Below, piece by piece: positions 44,352 to 58,400 of a DNA stretch of 64,000 bases; position 1 is the stretch's first letter; every line of letters begins with the position of its first letter. The DNA is from Proales similis. Lineage: Eukaryota > Rotifera > Eurotatoria > Ploima > Proalidae. The notes under the pieces are model-generated. The model had not been told where the DNA came from and made no database searches. It was given only the letters and a program-made list of their open reading frames with translations. The DNA lies in contig JAGVRJ010000003.1 of assembly GCA_019059635.1 (NCBI GenBank), forward strand, positions 2,790,001-2,854,000, given 5' to 3'. Made by a program: the position numbers and the translations under genes.

Positions 44352-47300
44352 TGTTATTTGGTTACTGTCGCTTAAGCTGTTTCTATTTGACTCGTCAAGT
44401 GTCAGTGAGCCCAGTTGTTTGAGATGGAAAAGAAGAATAAAAATGCAAACGAGCGCCTTGGACAGGATGCCAGGCACGAAGCGGATTAGTGAACCAGCAG
44501 CTCGATCCATTCGGCAAAATATATTAAGCCAACATGTCTTCAGAGCGGCTAAAGCGACGCTCAATGGCTTCATGACTCATCGAGATCATTCGTCGTGCAT
44601 TCTCGCTCGGCCTCTCACTCAGTTTCTCTCTCTATCGCTCGCCCTTTTCTCTCAGTCCTCTCCTTGATTGCCGAAAACGAACGCGGTTCAATGCTGTTGC
44701 TTTAATAAGTTGCCGTTGCTTTATTAGGTTTATTTAAACTCAACATTGGAGCGGTGCAGAGAGCGGGCAAAAGCCAAGAGTAGAGCGGTGCGTTTTTGTC
44801 CATTGTGTAAACCGAGAATTCAATCGAGAAGCCGAAAAAAGCCCGCAATTGGATCATTTGGGAGTAAAAAAAAAAAAAGGGGCAAAGAGGCAAAGCAGAG
44901 CAGAGTGGGGGCAGGCAGGAAGAGAGAGAGAAAGAAGAAGACTTTTTTTTTCATTTCGTCCGGATGGCTTCTGTTTGAGGTGAAGTGGTGTGCGGTTTCA
45001 AACGAGTGGTTGAAGCGAGCGAACGATTTATGGCAGGGGCAACAGCTTGACGCCACGATTGTCGAGTAGTCGTGCCTCTTGTGCACGTCCAACACGTTTG
45101 GCCGCCGCTTTAGAGAGCAGAGAAAAGTGGCCAGCACACCGCCGCCTGCCGCATCTTATCGATCGAGCACAGATAAAGTGCAGTGAACATTCTAGCGCCT
45201 GATAGGCTCAATTCACTCATCTTGTTCGCTCGAGCGATCAACGGCGCTCTACCAACGTTTAGTCAGTCGGGAATATTAAAACGAATGAAAAAAAAAAACG
45301 AGGCACAAACTACATATAGTTGGACGAGGCGATTTATTTATTGGAAACAGGCCTGTGGCTGTTTATCATCGTCGAATGCAATTCGACTCAGACTGCAGGC
45401 GATCATTAGACCCAATTCTATTGATACCATAAACAAACGCGAGTGTCCGCCGAGCCGGGTCGACGAGTAGTTAGGCCAGCAGGGCCTTGCCGAAATTATT
45501 CAAATCTCTATCGCCTCTCCTCTCTGCCCCCCTCTCTCTCTCTCTCTCTCTCACTCACTCACTTACTCTATTCCATTCCATGTTCGCTCTCTCTCTCTCT
45601 CTCGACGGACATAGAGAAAGGTGGCCATCTCACTCGCTTAAAGCCTTAAACGCACTACCACTGGCTCACTATCCTTCGTCGAGTCATTTATTTTCGACTG
45701 ACGTCAAGCCCATTGATTGAGAGCAAGCAAACGAGCGAGCAGCCAAGCAAGCCCAACAGGCCTGGTTTAGTGAGGGAAGTACGTGAGAGAGTGGAGGCAT
45801 AATGGACGCGGTGCTCGCTTTGATTTGGCCTCAATTGTAATTTGAAACTTATTTACTTTGTTGAATGTCGGAAGGGCGCAGACACACTCGCTCGTTGGGG
45901 CAGCTACCGTCGAATTAGATTGAGTTTAATTTAAACGTCCCGGATTAGCGGGCGAGGAGGCGCTCGCTGTTGGACGCAGCGCGCGTATCTAAGCGCGTTT
46001 CTTTATTTCATTCTTTCTTTATTCTTCTTTTTTTTTTGTTTTATTTCTCTTTACGCCGCCGGAGCGGTTGTAATTCGGCGAAAGCGTGCGCTCGCATTCT
46101 CAACGGATCGGCGAATTTTTAAGCGACGTGTCCAGCCAAAAAGAGGCTTAAAGTCAAGCGGTGTTTATTGTCGATCCGACTTTCCTACCTAATCTTTGAG
46201 CCGTCACTCTACTCATCTGGGCTCTAGATCCATAATCATCTCCATCATCATCGTATTCAACTACACTGTGGCCATCATCATCATCTTCATCATCATCGTG
46301 AGCTTGATCATGATCATGTTTTTATTGTAAGGAGGCCGAGCAACGTTGAACAAGCGATCCGATTGTTTGTTTGCGATTGAGTTGCCCCTCAGTTGTTATT
46401 GTTTCGACAAAATTCTCTTAGTGAGCGCGAAACCCTTCGACCAGGCCACCGCAGTCTATCATTCGCAAGCATTCTGCAATCAAGCAAGAACAAGCAAACC
46501 AACCAACGACCGGCTAAGTGAATAGACCAGTTCTGCAGTGTGTTGGCGCTTACGTATTATAGGGCCCGAAAGAACGCGGCCCAACAACTTACGATCAAAG
46601 CAGTCAGCCCCATCGCGAGTTTATACTCGCTATAGTCCGATTCTCACTTTCCATTTACAAGCTCGCTCACTCACTGGCTCGCTCATTCAGTCGTTCATTG
46701 GCTTGTTCGTTCAAGTCGCTTGAGCCCCTCTCTTCTTAGTACGCAGGCGCAGTTCTCTTGCACCCGCTAATTAAATAAGAAAGGAAAAGAGCGTGCGAAA
46801 ACAACACATTCATGTTTGAAATGCCTGAGAACAACGTCAAATATTAGGCTCGGAAGTGGAGCACACACACACACAATCAAAAATCGTCTGCCCAAAGGCG
46901 TTCAAGTTAATGATGGCGAAGGCAGGCAATCGGAGAGAGGCGTCTGCGTCAAGTTCTTTATATCCGTGGTGTCCGCCAGCATTCAAATATATATGAGAAC
47001 GTAAACGCCTACTTTGGCCAACTCAGCAGCCTTTAATCGACCAACGACGAGTGGTTGCTTAACCTGCATTTCATGCCCAATTTACGATCATTAAGCAGCG
47101 ACGACCAAGACGACCGCAACGCCGCCGAATCCAATTCTCATCACCTTCGCGACTAGCCTCAGCTAATGGCCGATAGGGTTCAGTCCAAATTAGAGTATGA
47201 AAACATGTGTGTGTATGTGTGTGTAGTGGCGGCGGCGAATGATTGCATTGCGGCCAATTGAGAAATATGCCAAAGCCATTTATGAGCTGCGTGAGCAAAT

Positions 47301-49423
47301 TAACTTGAAATGATTGAGAACAAGAAAAACAAGCGAGCAAGTTAGTGATTGAGCACTAAGGCCAGTGAATGAGCAAACGAACGAAATGGTGAGCCAACTC
47401 AAATGCGAGTCTAAACTCGAGCGACCAGAAATTCCCAAGCCCGCGCCTAAAAATAGAGTCAGAGCAAATTGACGAAGAGAGAGAGAGAGAGAGAGAGAGA
47501 AGGAGAGAAAGGGAGGGCGAGGAGATGATCATTACACGGTCCGTTTCTTAATTGAGTCGGCCACTTTCTTTTTTTGTTGTTCTTTATGCATTGGCTGAGT
47601 CAGCGACGGTGGCGGTGTGTTGCCGGCCGTGTCGTCGCAAATATTTGCAACTTGAGCGCACGTCTCACGATCTAATTGTACAATTTAATTAAAACTATGC
47701 TCAGATTGATTTATGGGCTTAAGGACGTCTGTCTCTCTCATTCGTCCCGCTCCATCTCTCTCTCTCTCTCTCTTGCTCAATGCTCGTTTTCTATGTCGGC
47801 TGCCTCTTTGCTCGATTGATCGACCCTTTAAGCCAGCCGCTTGTTTATGATCAAGATAGATATGACCACTTGTTGTTTGTAGCCAGTGCACGTGAGGTCT
47901 CGACGAAACGAGCAATCGATAATGATCGATCACTGGCATTTAAGATATGTGCCAGCTGCTTTTGAAAGCAATGCTTCAATATTCGATGGTAGGCAGGTGA
48001 GCGCCAGAAATAATAGAGGCAACTACGGACGCGCTGCTACTTTTTCTGCTCTGCCTTATGACTGTCTGTGTGTGTGTGTTTGAGTTCGCGCGTGTGTGGG
48101 GGGTGGGCTGCTGGGTGATTAATGCCGGTCGTAGGGCATCAGGCCTCCCCATCTAAGTCTAAGCGCATAATAGCGCATAGATGCGTTGAGTAGATAAGTT
48201 AAATGAGATTGCAAGCAGGCAAGCGCATTTGGACCGAGCGCACAATCAGCAAATAATTAGAGCACGCTAGAATCGTTCAGAATCGAGTTAGAATGCGCGC
48301 ACGCGGAGCAGCAGTAGACCACCGCCGACCAGCTCCTTCACTCATTCGCCTGACAAACTCATTGAGCCAAGGATGGCGATTACGATCATGACCGAGAGTC
48401 GAACTTCTCTCAAGGGACGTTTTTATTTTTCTACAATTTACGACCACTGGCCGAGATTGTGTCGCCACTGTGCTACGAGTGCGAGTACGACTACGAGTGT
48501 GTGTGTGTGCGTGTATGATTTCTTGAGTTTTGCTCTCGCTTAGCCGCATTTTTGCTGGCTTGCTCACTCATTCGAAGCTCGCCCTTTATAATAATTATTC
48601 ACTTTTTTTATTCTAATTGTGAGGCCCACGCATAAGCCAGACTGCACTGGCCGTTTGCTCGCTCGCTCGTTCGTTCGCCTGCTCGTTTCGTAGGTTCGTG
48701 CGCTGATGGCCTCTCCATACTCGTTGCGTTTTGCTGGTTCAGGCAGTCAATCCATTCGCTTGCATCATAATTTCCCTACGCTCATAAACATAGACGGACG
48801 AGCGGGCGTCCGGCCTGCCACTGCTATTTGCTCCTGCTCATTCTCCTGCTGTTGGTTGTTGCAACTGTTTGTAGGTGCTTGTTGATTCGGATCACTGCCT
48901 CATGCGCGCACACACACTCTGTGCCTGGCAAACACATAAGATGCACAGACACTTGCAATTTGCTTCGCTCATCATGATTGCAGGCGAGTAAATCGGGTCG
49001 GATCATAATAACACCATTAATCAAGTTGGCATTTGCAAATCGTTTATTATTCATTCGGTCGCACGAAACTTCAATTAGATCGATTTGCCTCTATTCTGGC
49101 CATTTGAGAGATCGGTCCTGATCGCGTTTCTTTCTCACTCGCTCGCCCGCTCGCCTCTTTTTTAATAGCCTTTCCACGCCTCTTTCAGTTTATGTGTTGG
49201 TTTTTATCTGAAATTACGTAATGAGCATCAATCTAAATTGCTCGGCGTTTAACTGGCATGATGATGATGGCGCTAGACGATCGAGTCCCGGCTCTTATCT
49301 GCGCTTTCTTTTACTTTTTTTTTTTTGTTTTCGTCTCTAATTTCAGCAATTTTTAGACATTGAGCTTAGAATTAGGGCGTCAAGCAAAAAAGCAAACGCG
49401 ATTCATGCTGTAGACGGCCAGAG
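44352..49423. other. 5-kb gene-poor region upstream of the neurexin-like gene
   Basis: No open frame with family resemblance and no tRNA-like fold noticed. Rich in simple repeats: A run at about 44865-44877, CT run at 45532-45552 and another at about 45590-45602, CAT/ATC triplets at about 46243-46252 and 46272-46298, AG run at 47476-47501, CT run at about 47754-47772, TG run at about 48065-48080. Probably regulatory sequence and non-coding 5' exons of the flanking genes. Confidence 0.45.
47476..47501. repeat. (AG)n microsatellite
   Basis: About 13 uninterrupted AG units; the longest of many GA/CT runs in this window. Confidence 0.9.
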
Positions 49424-52400
49424 ATGAATTGGAGCTGCTTTATAGCGATGCTGGGCCGGCTCGCCCTCGCACTGTTGGCGTTCACGGCCACAAGCACAAA
49501 CGCACTTTATTACGACGGAGCGGTCGACTACTCGATCTATCCGCGACTTGATGTTCACCTATGCGCCAACGCGTCGTTCAGCTTCGACTTTGCCATATCG
49601 GCCCAGAACGAGCTGTTCAACTTCTCCAATCCGGCTCGTCTGAGTGCATTCAATCAGATTCAATCCGAGCGAGTGCTGGTCTACGCCGAGCAGCAGATCG
49701 AGACCCGTTCGAATCGTCTCCTTGACGCCTACTTTTTGGTGAAGCTGGTCGGGCGCGATCGAATTTACGTACACGACTATTGGAGTGTGGAGGAGGTCGA
49801 GATTCAGCTTCCCGCCGATCTCTACACTGCCTGGTTCAAATTCGACTATGAACGCTTCGGCGATCAGGTCAGAGTAAGTATTTTCAAGTACGAGACAGAG
49901 GGCGGCCGAGACAGCAGCCGGGTGCGCCAGCTTCCCGTTTTCTCTCGTCAATTCGCGCACGCTGCTCGATACATTGACCAGTCGCTGTACAAGAGAGACG
50001 CCCTGCAGCTCGACTACTCGTCTCTGTTTGTGGCCGGCGTAAACGATCATGTTCTGGAGCACAATTTCACTCATTCGGCGGTTCGCTCGTATGGCAAGTT
50101 TCACGGCTACATCATGAATTTGAAGTACGCGTCGAGCTGGTCGCAGTGCGCCGGTCAGCTTTGCGCCCGTCCGCTACGTCAGTACGCGCTCTTCTCCAAC
50201 GCGCGTCGCCAAAGAGCCTCGGAGACCATCGACGACATCTGCGAGTCGGACACACTGGCGCACAACATTTGTCCAAGCGACTGCTCTTGTTTGAGCAACA
50301 ACTTTGCGGCGCCTTATTTCAACTGTGAATGTGACGACCAGACATCGACTGGCGAAGAGTCAGAAGAGACCGAAGGACTCAGATGTTCGGAGCTCTATCG
50401 CGACTTTTCAATTCGATTCGACGAGGCCAAGTATTTTCAGACCAGCTCTCCTCTCACCACCGTCAACTACCCCATTCTGGGCTCGTTCACCAAATTGAAC
50501 ATCAAACTCGCCGACACCAAGTTCCAGGAGGGCATTCTGTTCGATTCGCCTCTGTCACGTCTCTCGATCTCGACCGAGCAGAACGCCGACAGCGAGGCCT
50601 GTTTCCGTAGTCCAGACCACTGCCCCAACGGTGAGTTGCTCTATTCCTCTATTCAAATAACCCACTCGACAAATTTGTTGCTTCAGGCTTTATTCAGCAT
50701 TTGGTGCTCAAAATCGACTATTTGGCGCCGCAGAGCTACAACCAGAAAGTGCTGATGTTGGTCAACGGAAACGCCGAGTCCAGATCAAGATTCGTGATTT
50801 ACGTCTACAAGAACCGCTTGTTCGCCTCTCTGTACGATGGCAAGCAGAACGCCGAGTGGCTGGTCAGCAGCTTCAAACTCGACATGAGCCGATACGTCGG
50901 ACGTCAGCTGCATTTGAGCGTGGCCTGGTCGCGATTCGAGTACTTGACAATGCACGTGGACGGCTCGCTGATTGACATGATCAACAAGCCACTCTCGCCA
51001 CCAATCAACCGCGACCTTTACGGACCCGGAAGTCCAGCGCTGATCAAAGACGGCCATGTCTACGAGCTGGGCGTCAATGTGCTCGGCTCGAACCAGTTCG
51101 ATTTAATCGGACGTCTGGGCTTGCAGGGGCTTAGCTCTGGCCATCGTTTCTCGCTTCAGCGCTTCCGTCGCGAATACTTCAACGACTGGCAAGTGCAGGA
51201 CTCTCGAATAATCGTCTCGTCGCCTCTGCCTCGCGAGATTATCAAAATTGACAACACACAAAGAGTCATGTACAAAATAGACAGCCCGCTGACCGACGTG
51301 AGCAAAGAGACAATCGAGCTTGCATTTAAAACGAACATGCCCGACAGCGTCATATTTTACATCAGAAACAGCCCGATCATCAGCTATCTGGAGCTGCAGA
51401 ACGGCCAGCCAGTGCTAGTGCTCGATCTTGGCGAGAAGAGCGTCACATTGAGACCCTCAAGTGCTCCTCTCAATGACAACCAGTGGCACGAAGTAAAACT
51501 TCACCGCAACGGCTTGACTGTCAGCTTGCATGTGGACAGTCTGTATCACGACTCATTGGAGCTCGAGTCGCGCGGAATCCACAACCTGCTCACTGGCGGC
51601 TACGTCTACCTCGGCCTCGCTGACCCCAATAACATTGCGCTGAGCCATAAGCGTCCGTTCGAGGGCGAGATGGTTCGCGGCAAAGTGACCATCAACAACG
51701 TGCAGCAAAAGGTCGTTCAGCAGCCCTACTACTGGCCCAGTGTTTCGGCGACGGCGCACACAGTCAGCAACCAGACGGTCAACATTGACACGTCTCAGCT
51801 GTCGGCCGACGGAAAGATGATCAACATCGTCATCAACGTTTACGGGCCGCCCGGCTTGTCAGTAAACGCACAGAGCGGCGCCAGTGTCAACTATCAGGGC
51901 GGCGAGCCGGACACCCATCTGATCTATTTGGACACACTGCCGGACACCAAGTACGTGTCGCTTGGGCCTCAAGACGGACGCCTGGATTTCAAGGTTGGCC
52001 ATGCGAGCAGTCTCGACGCGTTTTTTGTCAAATTTCAAACGCGGCAAGAATGCGGTCCTTTGGTGACGCTTGTGGGCGATTCGCGCAACTACATCGGCCT
52101 CGAGCTCTACGGCGGCTATTTGTACTCAACCGCTTCTCTGAACGGCGCCCAACAGCGACTTCAGGTCAGCAGAGTTAGAGTCGATGACGGCCGCATTTAC
52201 CAGGTGAACATGAAGCGAGAGAGCGAACGTCTGCTTTGCTGGCTGCAGACAGACGATTCGTTCAAGCAGACCGTGATCAGCGAGCCGATCGCAGTCAACG
52301 TGGTCCAAGTCGGTGGCGAGGCGCAAAGCTACGGCTACACAAGCCCCTATGCATTTGTGGGCTGTCTGGGCTCGCTGGTGCTGAACGGACGCGACATAAT

Positions 52401-55400
52401 CGACTACAATGTGGTCTCGCAGAACAGACGTCAAAGCTGTCAGCAGGTCATTCATACTCCAGTGCCAACCACGCCCGCGCCCGTCACCCCAGCACCTCAG
52501 CAGCCGGTCTCGCTCGGCTACATAAACTTTGCGCAGCCGAGCGATGTTCTCGTCTACAATTACTACTATGACCACGAGAAGCCAACGTTCGAGGACATTT
52601 CGTTCATATTCAGAACGACAAGTTCCGAAGGCATTCTGTTCTGCGCGCACAACGCCGACGAGCAAAACATGATCGGCGCCTACCTCAAGAACGGAGGCGT
52701 TCACGTCGTCTTCCTCAACTCGACCCTTACGCAAGATTTGCACTTTAAAAATGTCTACGTCAACGACGGTGACCTGTACAGACTGAACATTCGACGCAAC
52801 ATGATGGGCGAAGGCTTCATCCAGCTGCAGAGCTACCACGACGTAAAGCACATCTACTTTTACACCCAGACAGGCCATATCCGCATGAGCAAGTTCGTGG
52901 TGGGCGGCGCCGACGAATGGGCGCGAATTCGCCTGTTTGGCACCAAGCCCGACTTTGTCGGATGCATCATCGACCTCTTCCAAGTAAACGGCAACTCAAT
53001 CATAAAGCCGTCAGACATCGCCAAAGAGAGATACAACTGCCAGGTTGAGAGACCGGAGCCAACGAGCACAGCTGCCAGTCCACGCCCGACCGGCAATTGT
53101 CTGCCAGACGGCTATTCATTGAGCTTCCGAGGCGCATCGGACGCCATCACCTATCACCATGAGTTGCGCGCCTGTGAGCACGTGCGACTGCCTTTTAGAA
53201 CGGTAGAACCGGACGGAATCATTTATTCGCACGCGAACGATGACAGCTCGTCGTATTTGATCGCCTATTTGGCCCAGGGCCGAGTTCACGTGAGAATTCG
53301 TGACAACGGCGGCGAGCGAGAACTGCGCATTGACGGTGCGCAAGTGGACGACGGAAACCTGCATCAGCTCGACATCAGATGCCAGCAAGAGCAGCTTGTG
53401 GCCTCGGTTGGCCAATCACAACAGTCGATGCGGCTCTTCTCTCCGCTCTACTTTAGCTATTACACTCTGGGCTACTTTAACACCCAGTCAATGTCTGGCG
53501 AGTTGAGCCGATTGGGCGCTTTCACCGGCTGCCTCGAGCAGGTCCGATTCAATCGAATGTGTCTCATTTACGAAGAGCTGGCCAGACGAGATCGCCTCAG
53601 TTGCCCAGTGCGACCCAAGCCACCGGGCTCGAGCTCAGGCTGCATCGATCAGTGCACTAGCGACTGCGTGTTTCACTTGAACGACCAAGGCTATTTGGTA
53701 TTCGACGCGAGCGAGGCCGGAGCCAAGTCGGCTGACCGAGACTCGATTCGTTTCAGTGTACGAGTTAATGGACGACAAAAGGACAACCAAGAACTACTTG
53801 CCGTCTTCCATCCCGACCGGACGCTCAAACTTGTATTGAAAGCCGGAATTCTAAATCTCAACATCAAAGGCCAAAAAGAGCTGCCAATCTCCGAAAGTGT
53901 GAACGTGGCTGACGGCGAATGGCATCAGATTGTTGTGCAAAAGCTCGGCCAGCAGATTTCAATTCAAGTGGACGAAGAGCAGAAAACCGAGTGGATTCCG
54001 TTTCCGTTCGATCTTCTCGGCAGCGGCCAGATTTACTTTGGCTCAGTATCCAGCAAGCAGTACATCAACTTACACGGCCTTGTCAAAGACCCTGTGCTGG
54101 TCTATTCGGGCAAGAGCTACGACTTGCTTGCATCGGCTCGCAGTGCGCAGATTGCGGGCGCTCGCTGCGAGGGTCAAGTGCGAATTGAGAAAGAAGGCCT
54201 CAAATGCGCGTCTTATCCAACTTCAGGCACATGCGTCACTGACGGCGTCTGCTATGCTTCGCTATGGCGCAACAGCTCGGGCGTTATCGAGCGCTACATG
54301 CGATGCTTCAGCCGAGACCAGCTCCAGCCGGAGAACGATCCGGTCTTGTGCCGCAGTCAGGACCCGACCCGTTACGTGATAAAATGCTGCAGCACTGACT
54401 ACTGCAATCGAGAGCTGGACCTCGAGCTCAAGGAACTTGATAAAAAGGACGAAAGGTCAATATGGCGCTTCGTCGGGCCCAGTTCAGGCCGAGTGTCGTT
54501 TGTGCCGATGCTCTCATCAGCGCGTCGCTCTTCGCTCAGTCTCGAGCTTAACACCACCGCCACTCAGGGCGTGTTCCTGTGCAGCCGAGACGATAACCTT
54601 CAGATCGAATTAGAGCTCGTCTCTCGCAACATTTTGGCGTTGACGCTGAGCGACGCTCGCTATCATCGACGAATTCAGGCAATTCAATGTCAACTGAACA
54701 ACGACGCAGACAAAAAGTGGCACCGAGTTGAGCTGGTGCACTCAAGTCGAAGCGAACTCGTTCTCCGATGCGATCAAAAGTCCGAGCGTGGCCTCCAGTA
54801 CCCGGCGGCCGAGCTGCCGTTCGTCAACACTCCTCAAGGTCTGACTCTGGGCACATCGTGCGAACGCGAGAGTCACTTCCGTGGCGAGCTTAGTCAAATA
54901 GTTTACACTCACGATCAAACAGAGTTCTCGTTCGACGACCTGCAGTACGGCGACGATCCGCGCTACTCGTACAACCGCTACGTCGAGTTTAGGCCGAAAT
55001 TCACCGGCGAAATTTACTCTAATCCGAAGCCGATTTCGTTCCGCTCGGCGACTAGCTCGGCCACGTTGCCCGCGTGGGACAAATCGAACATGGGTCGTGT
55101 GTCGTTTGAGTTCCGACTTCAAATGAGCGACCAGAACGCCGTGTTGTTCAGCACTCGACTTGACTCGAACTATTTCGCTTTGGTAATTCGCGACGGCTAC
55201 ATTGAGAGCTTGTTGAGTCCTCACCGAGTGCCAAACTCTGCCAGTCGGCCATTCGACCGCTACCAGCGTCTATTTCCGGCCGCAGCCATCACCGACTCTA
55301 AATGGCACAAGCTGGAGTTCATGCACTCCGAGCAGTCAATCGGCTCTTTTGTGCTGGACGACAAGCACGAGTCAAAGGTTCGATTCCCATCTGCATACTG

Positions 55401-58400
55401 GACTGAAGATTCGGCCATCACTTTCGGCTTCAATCAACATCTGAAGCAGCTGAGCAGCCTGCAGAGTTTTAAAGGATGCGTCCGCAATCTTGTAATCAAC
55501 AACCGCCTCGTAGACTGGTCAAGCCGAGGCCAACTGAACAACATCGAGGCCGGCTGCTACGGCTACAAGTACGCGCCTGATCAGCTGCTCTTCCTCAAAG
55601 GCGAGCACATGGAATCAAGCGAGCAGCAGCCAGTGGTCGCACTCAACGGAGACGGCCTCATTCGCTTCTTGGCGCCGGAGGCCAGCAGACGCGAATCGCT
55701 CGAGTTTGAGTTTAGCACAAGTGCTGATCACGTCACTCTGGTCGATTCAGAGGGCGCCGGAGTGATCCTGCACATTCAGGGGCCAGCACTGGTCATCAGA
55801 GCCAAAGACGACTCGATCGGCCGCACCATCTTGGAGCGAGGAATTGAGTTCAATGACGGCTTGTGGCATCATGTACGGCTCGAACGAGACGAGACAACGC
55901 TTCGCATTGAAGTCGACTCAAAATACACCACCGACCTCACGCTGCCCGGTCGCCTTAGCATTTCGCCTTTCTATTTAGGCAGCAGTCGCCACAGCAGTCT
56001 GAGCTTGAAGCTGACCGAGCTGAGCAATTTGCGCGGCAAGTTGCGCTCGATCAAGTATATTGGCGATCAGCGTGCCTCAGACTTGATTCAAATACTGAAC
56101 GAGGCCGGACGAGAAGTGCAAACGGACGGCCACGTGCAATGGAGCGGAGTGCCAAGCGCTGCTCCCGCTCGTCCTCAAAATTCCGTTCGGCTCTCTGCTA
56201 CTTCGTTTATTGACCTCAAGAACATCGATTTGACTCGGGAGCTAAGCTTTCAGTTCCGCACAAGCGAGCCACATGGCCTATTGGCTCTGATCGACTCGTA
56301 TGGCTCAGACGACTATTTGGCATTTGAGTTCACAAATGGCTCGTTGAGTGCTGCAGTGGCCGTAGGAAACGAAATGCACCGGGTCGAGTTTGCCGGCCAA
56401 CTAAATGACCTTGACTGGCATCCGATTTCAATCAAACTCGAAAGCAGCGATCTGACGCTCAGAATTGGCAAACAAGCGGCAAGACTGAGAGTCGGTCAGA
56501 ACAATTTGCAGCGAGCTCGATTCTTGTCCGGCAAAGTGGACCGATCTCAGCTACCCGCGTCCCTCTGGGTGTACCAGTCACCGCAACTGCCATCGTGCAT
56601 CGGCGCTCTACGACAAGCGGATCGCGAATTGTCAATTTATGAAGCAGCAAGCGCCGAGTCGCGCGCAACTCTCACTCAGGGATGCGATGTGCACTCAGTT
56701 GACTGTGAGCGCGCATGTGCAAACGGAGGCGCTTGCGTTTCTGGGTTCGGTCGCGTGAGCTGTGAATGCTCATTTACGCCGTTTGTTGGTGACCGCTGCG
56801 ATAACTCTGCGTCCACTCTCTCGTTCAATGGCTCGCACGGAATCGACATGGTCATCCCGGCCATGGAAGTTAGCAGCGCCGAGCACATAACGCTCAGATT
56901 CCGCACAAGGCTTCGCGACGGTCTTCTCTTGGCGCTGAAAAAGTCGCCGGACGAGCCAAGTCTGACAGTGGCACTTGAAGACGGCCGAGTAAAATGTGTG
57001 TGGGACAGGCATGAAAACGACAAGGCCGTGTATGTTGGTCAACTGGGCCAATTTAACACTGACCAATGGCACACTCTTATCGTGCGTCGTTCAGGCTCTC
57101 TTGTTCACGTTCAAGTTGTTGATCCGCGCTTTGTGGCCCACGAGACTCGAGATAGCCTGAACAGTGCCGAGTCGACAATCGTCTATCAGTACGTTCAAGT
57201 GGCGCGAATAAACAGTGCCAGCCTCGGCCAAGAGTATCCGAACTTTATCGGAATCTTGCAAAACGTCGAGCTCAACGGCCAGCGCTTACTCGAGCTCTAC
57301 TTAAAAGGCGACTCGCTTCAGCTGAGCGGTCAAGCAGAGGCTGGCGAGAGCACTCTCCTGCTCCATCATCAGCTCACGTTCAGCGAGTCGTGCGGAATCC
57401 AGCTGCCACAGTTTCCGTCGTCAAGTCTCATTGACATTCACTTGTTCTTCAAGACCTCGCAGCCAGACGGAGTACTGTTCTTCCAAAGAGGCAAGGCGTT
57501 CAAGTACATGGCGCTGGAGCTGAAAGGCGGCCACTTGAGGCTGGTATTTGACCTCGGACGCGGACTGCAAGAGATTGGCTCAGTCGAGATGAGAGCCGAT
57601 GACAACAACTGGCACGAAGTGACCATATCCCAGTCGGACAGGAATCGCCTCTCCATGCGAATAGACAGCTATGGTGAGCTTGGAGTCGAACTCGACTCGG
57701 TGAGCAGTGCCGCACTTCGAGACTTGGACGCGTTTGTTCTGGGCGCCAGCTCGGCCGACTATCCGAACGTGGCGCTGTCCACCGGCTTCGTCGGATGCTT
57801 GGCCTCGTTCGAGGTCAACCACTACGCAGCCGATCTCTACTCGGCCCGACTAAACCAATGTCCGAGTGTACAGCGCGGCTGTTCTGATCTCGCATGCACC
57901 AAGAACTCTTGCGCCAATCAGGGCGTGTGCAGCATGGTGCAAGGAAAAGCCACATGCAACTGCGAGATGACCTCGTACAAGGGCGCTCTCTGTCAAGAGC
58001 ATTCCGAGTTTTATTTGTTCGGCAAGCACAACCGCCAGTGTGGCCAGATAGTCTACGATCTGACGCCGGTTGCGAGCACCAACAGCGACCGGCTGGCATT
58101 TGGCTTCACAACCACCGATCCGAACGGTGTTCTCGTTCGAATCGAAGGCCAGAGCTCGCAGTATATTCAACTTGAGCTTATCGACGGACAACTGTTCCTC
58201 TTGACCGACTCGGGCAGCGGCGCCCAACGTCGACCGTACCTGAACAGAGCGTTCAACAACAACACTTATCACGTGCTGCAGCTCACTCGAGACGGCAGCA
58301 GCATTCAACTGCGAGTGGACAATTTCGATACCATGACCTACACATTTGGCAGTGAGCTGTTCAGATCTCAGTCGCGAGTCGTGGTCGGCTCAGTGAATGG

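Noticed and set aside
44184-44573. 129-codon minus-strand frame taken as an independent gene
   Set aside because: No family resemblance over its N-terminal part; only the stretch from 44351 fits as a possible leader exon of NPEPPS.
45532-47501. Repeated CT/AG tracts considered as a CRISPR array or satellite
   Set aside because: They are simple microsatellites without spacers, in a eukaryotic genome.
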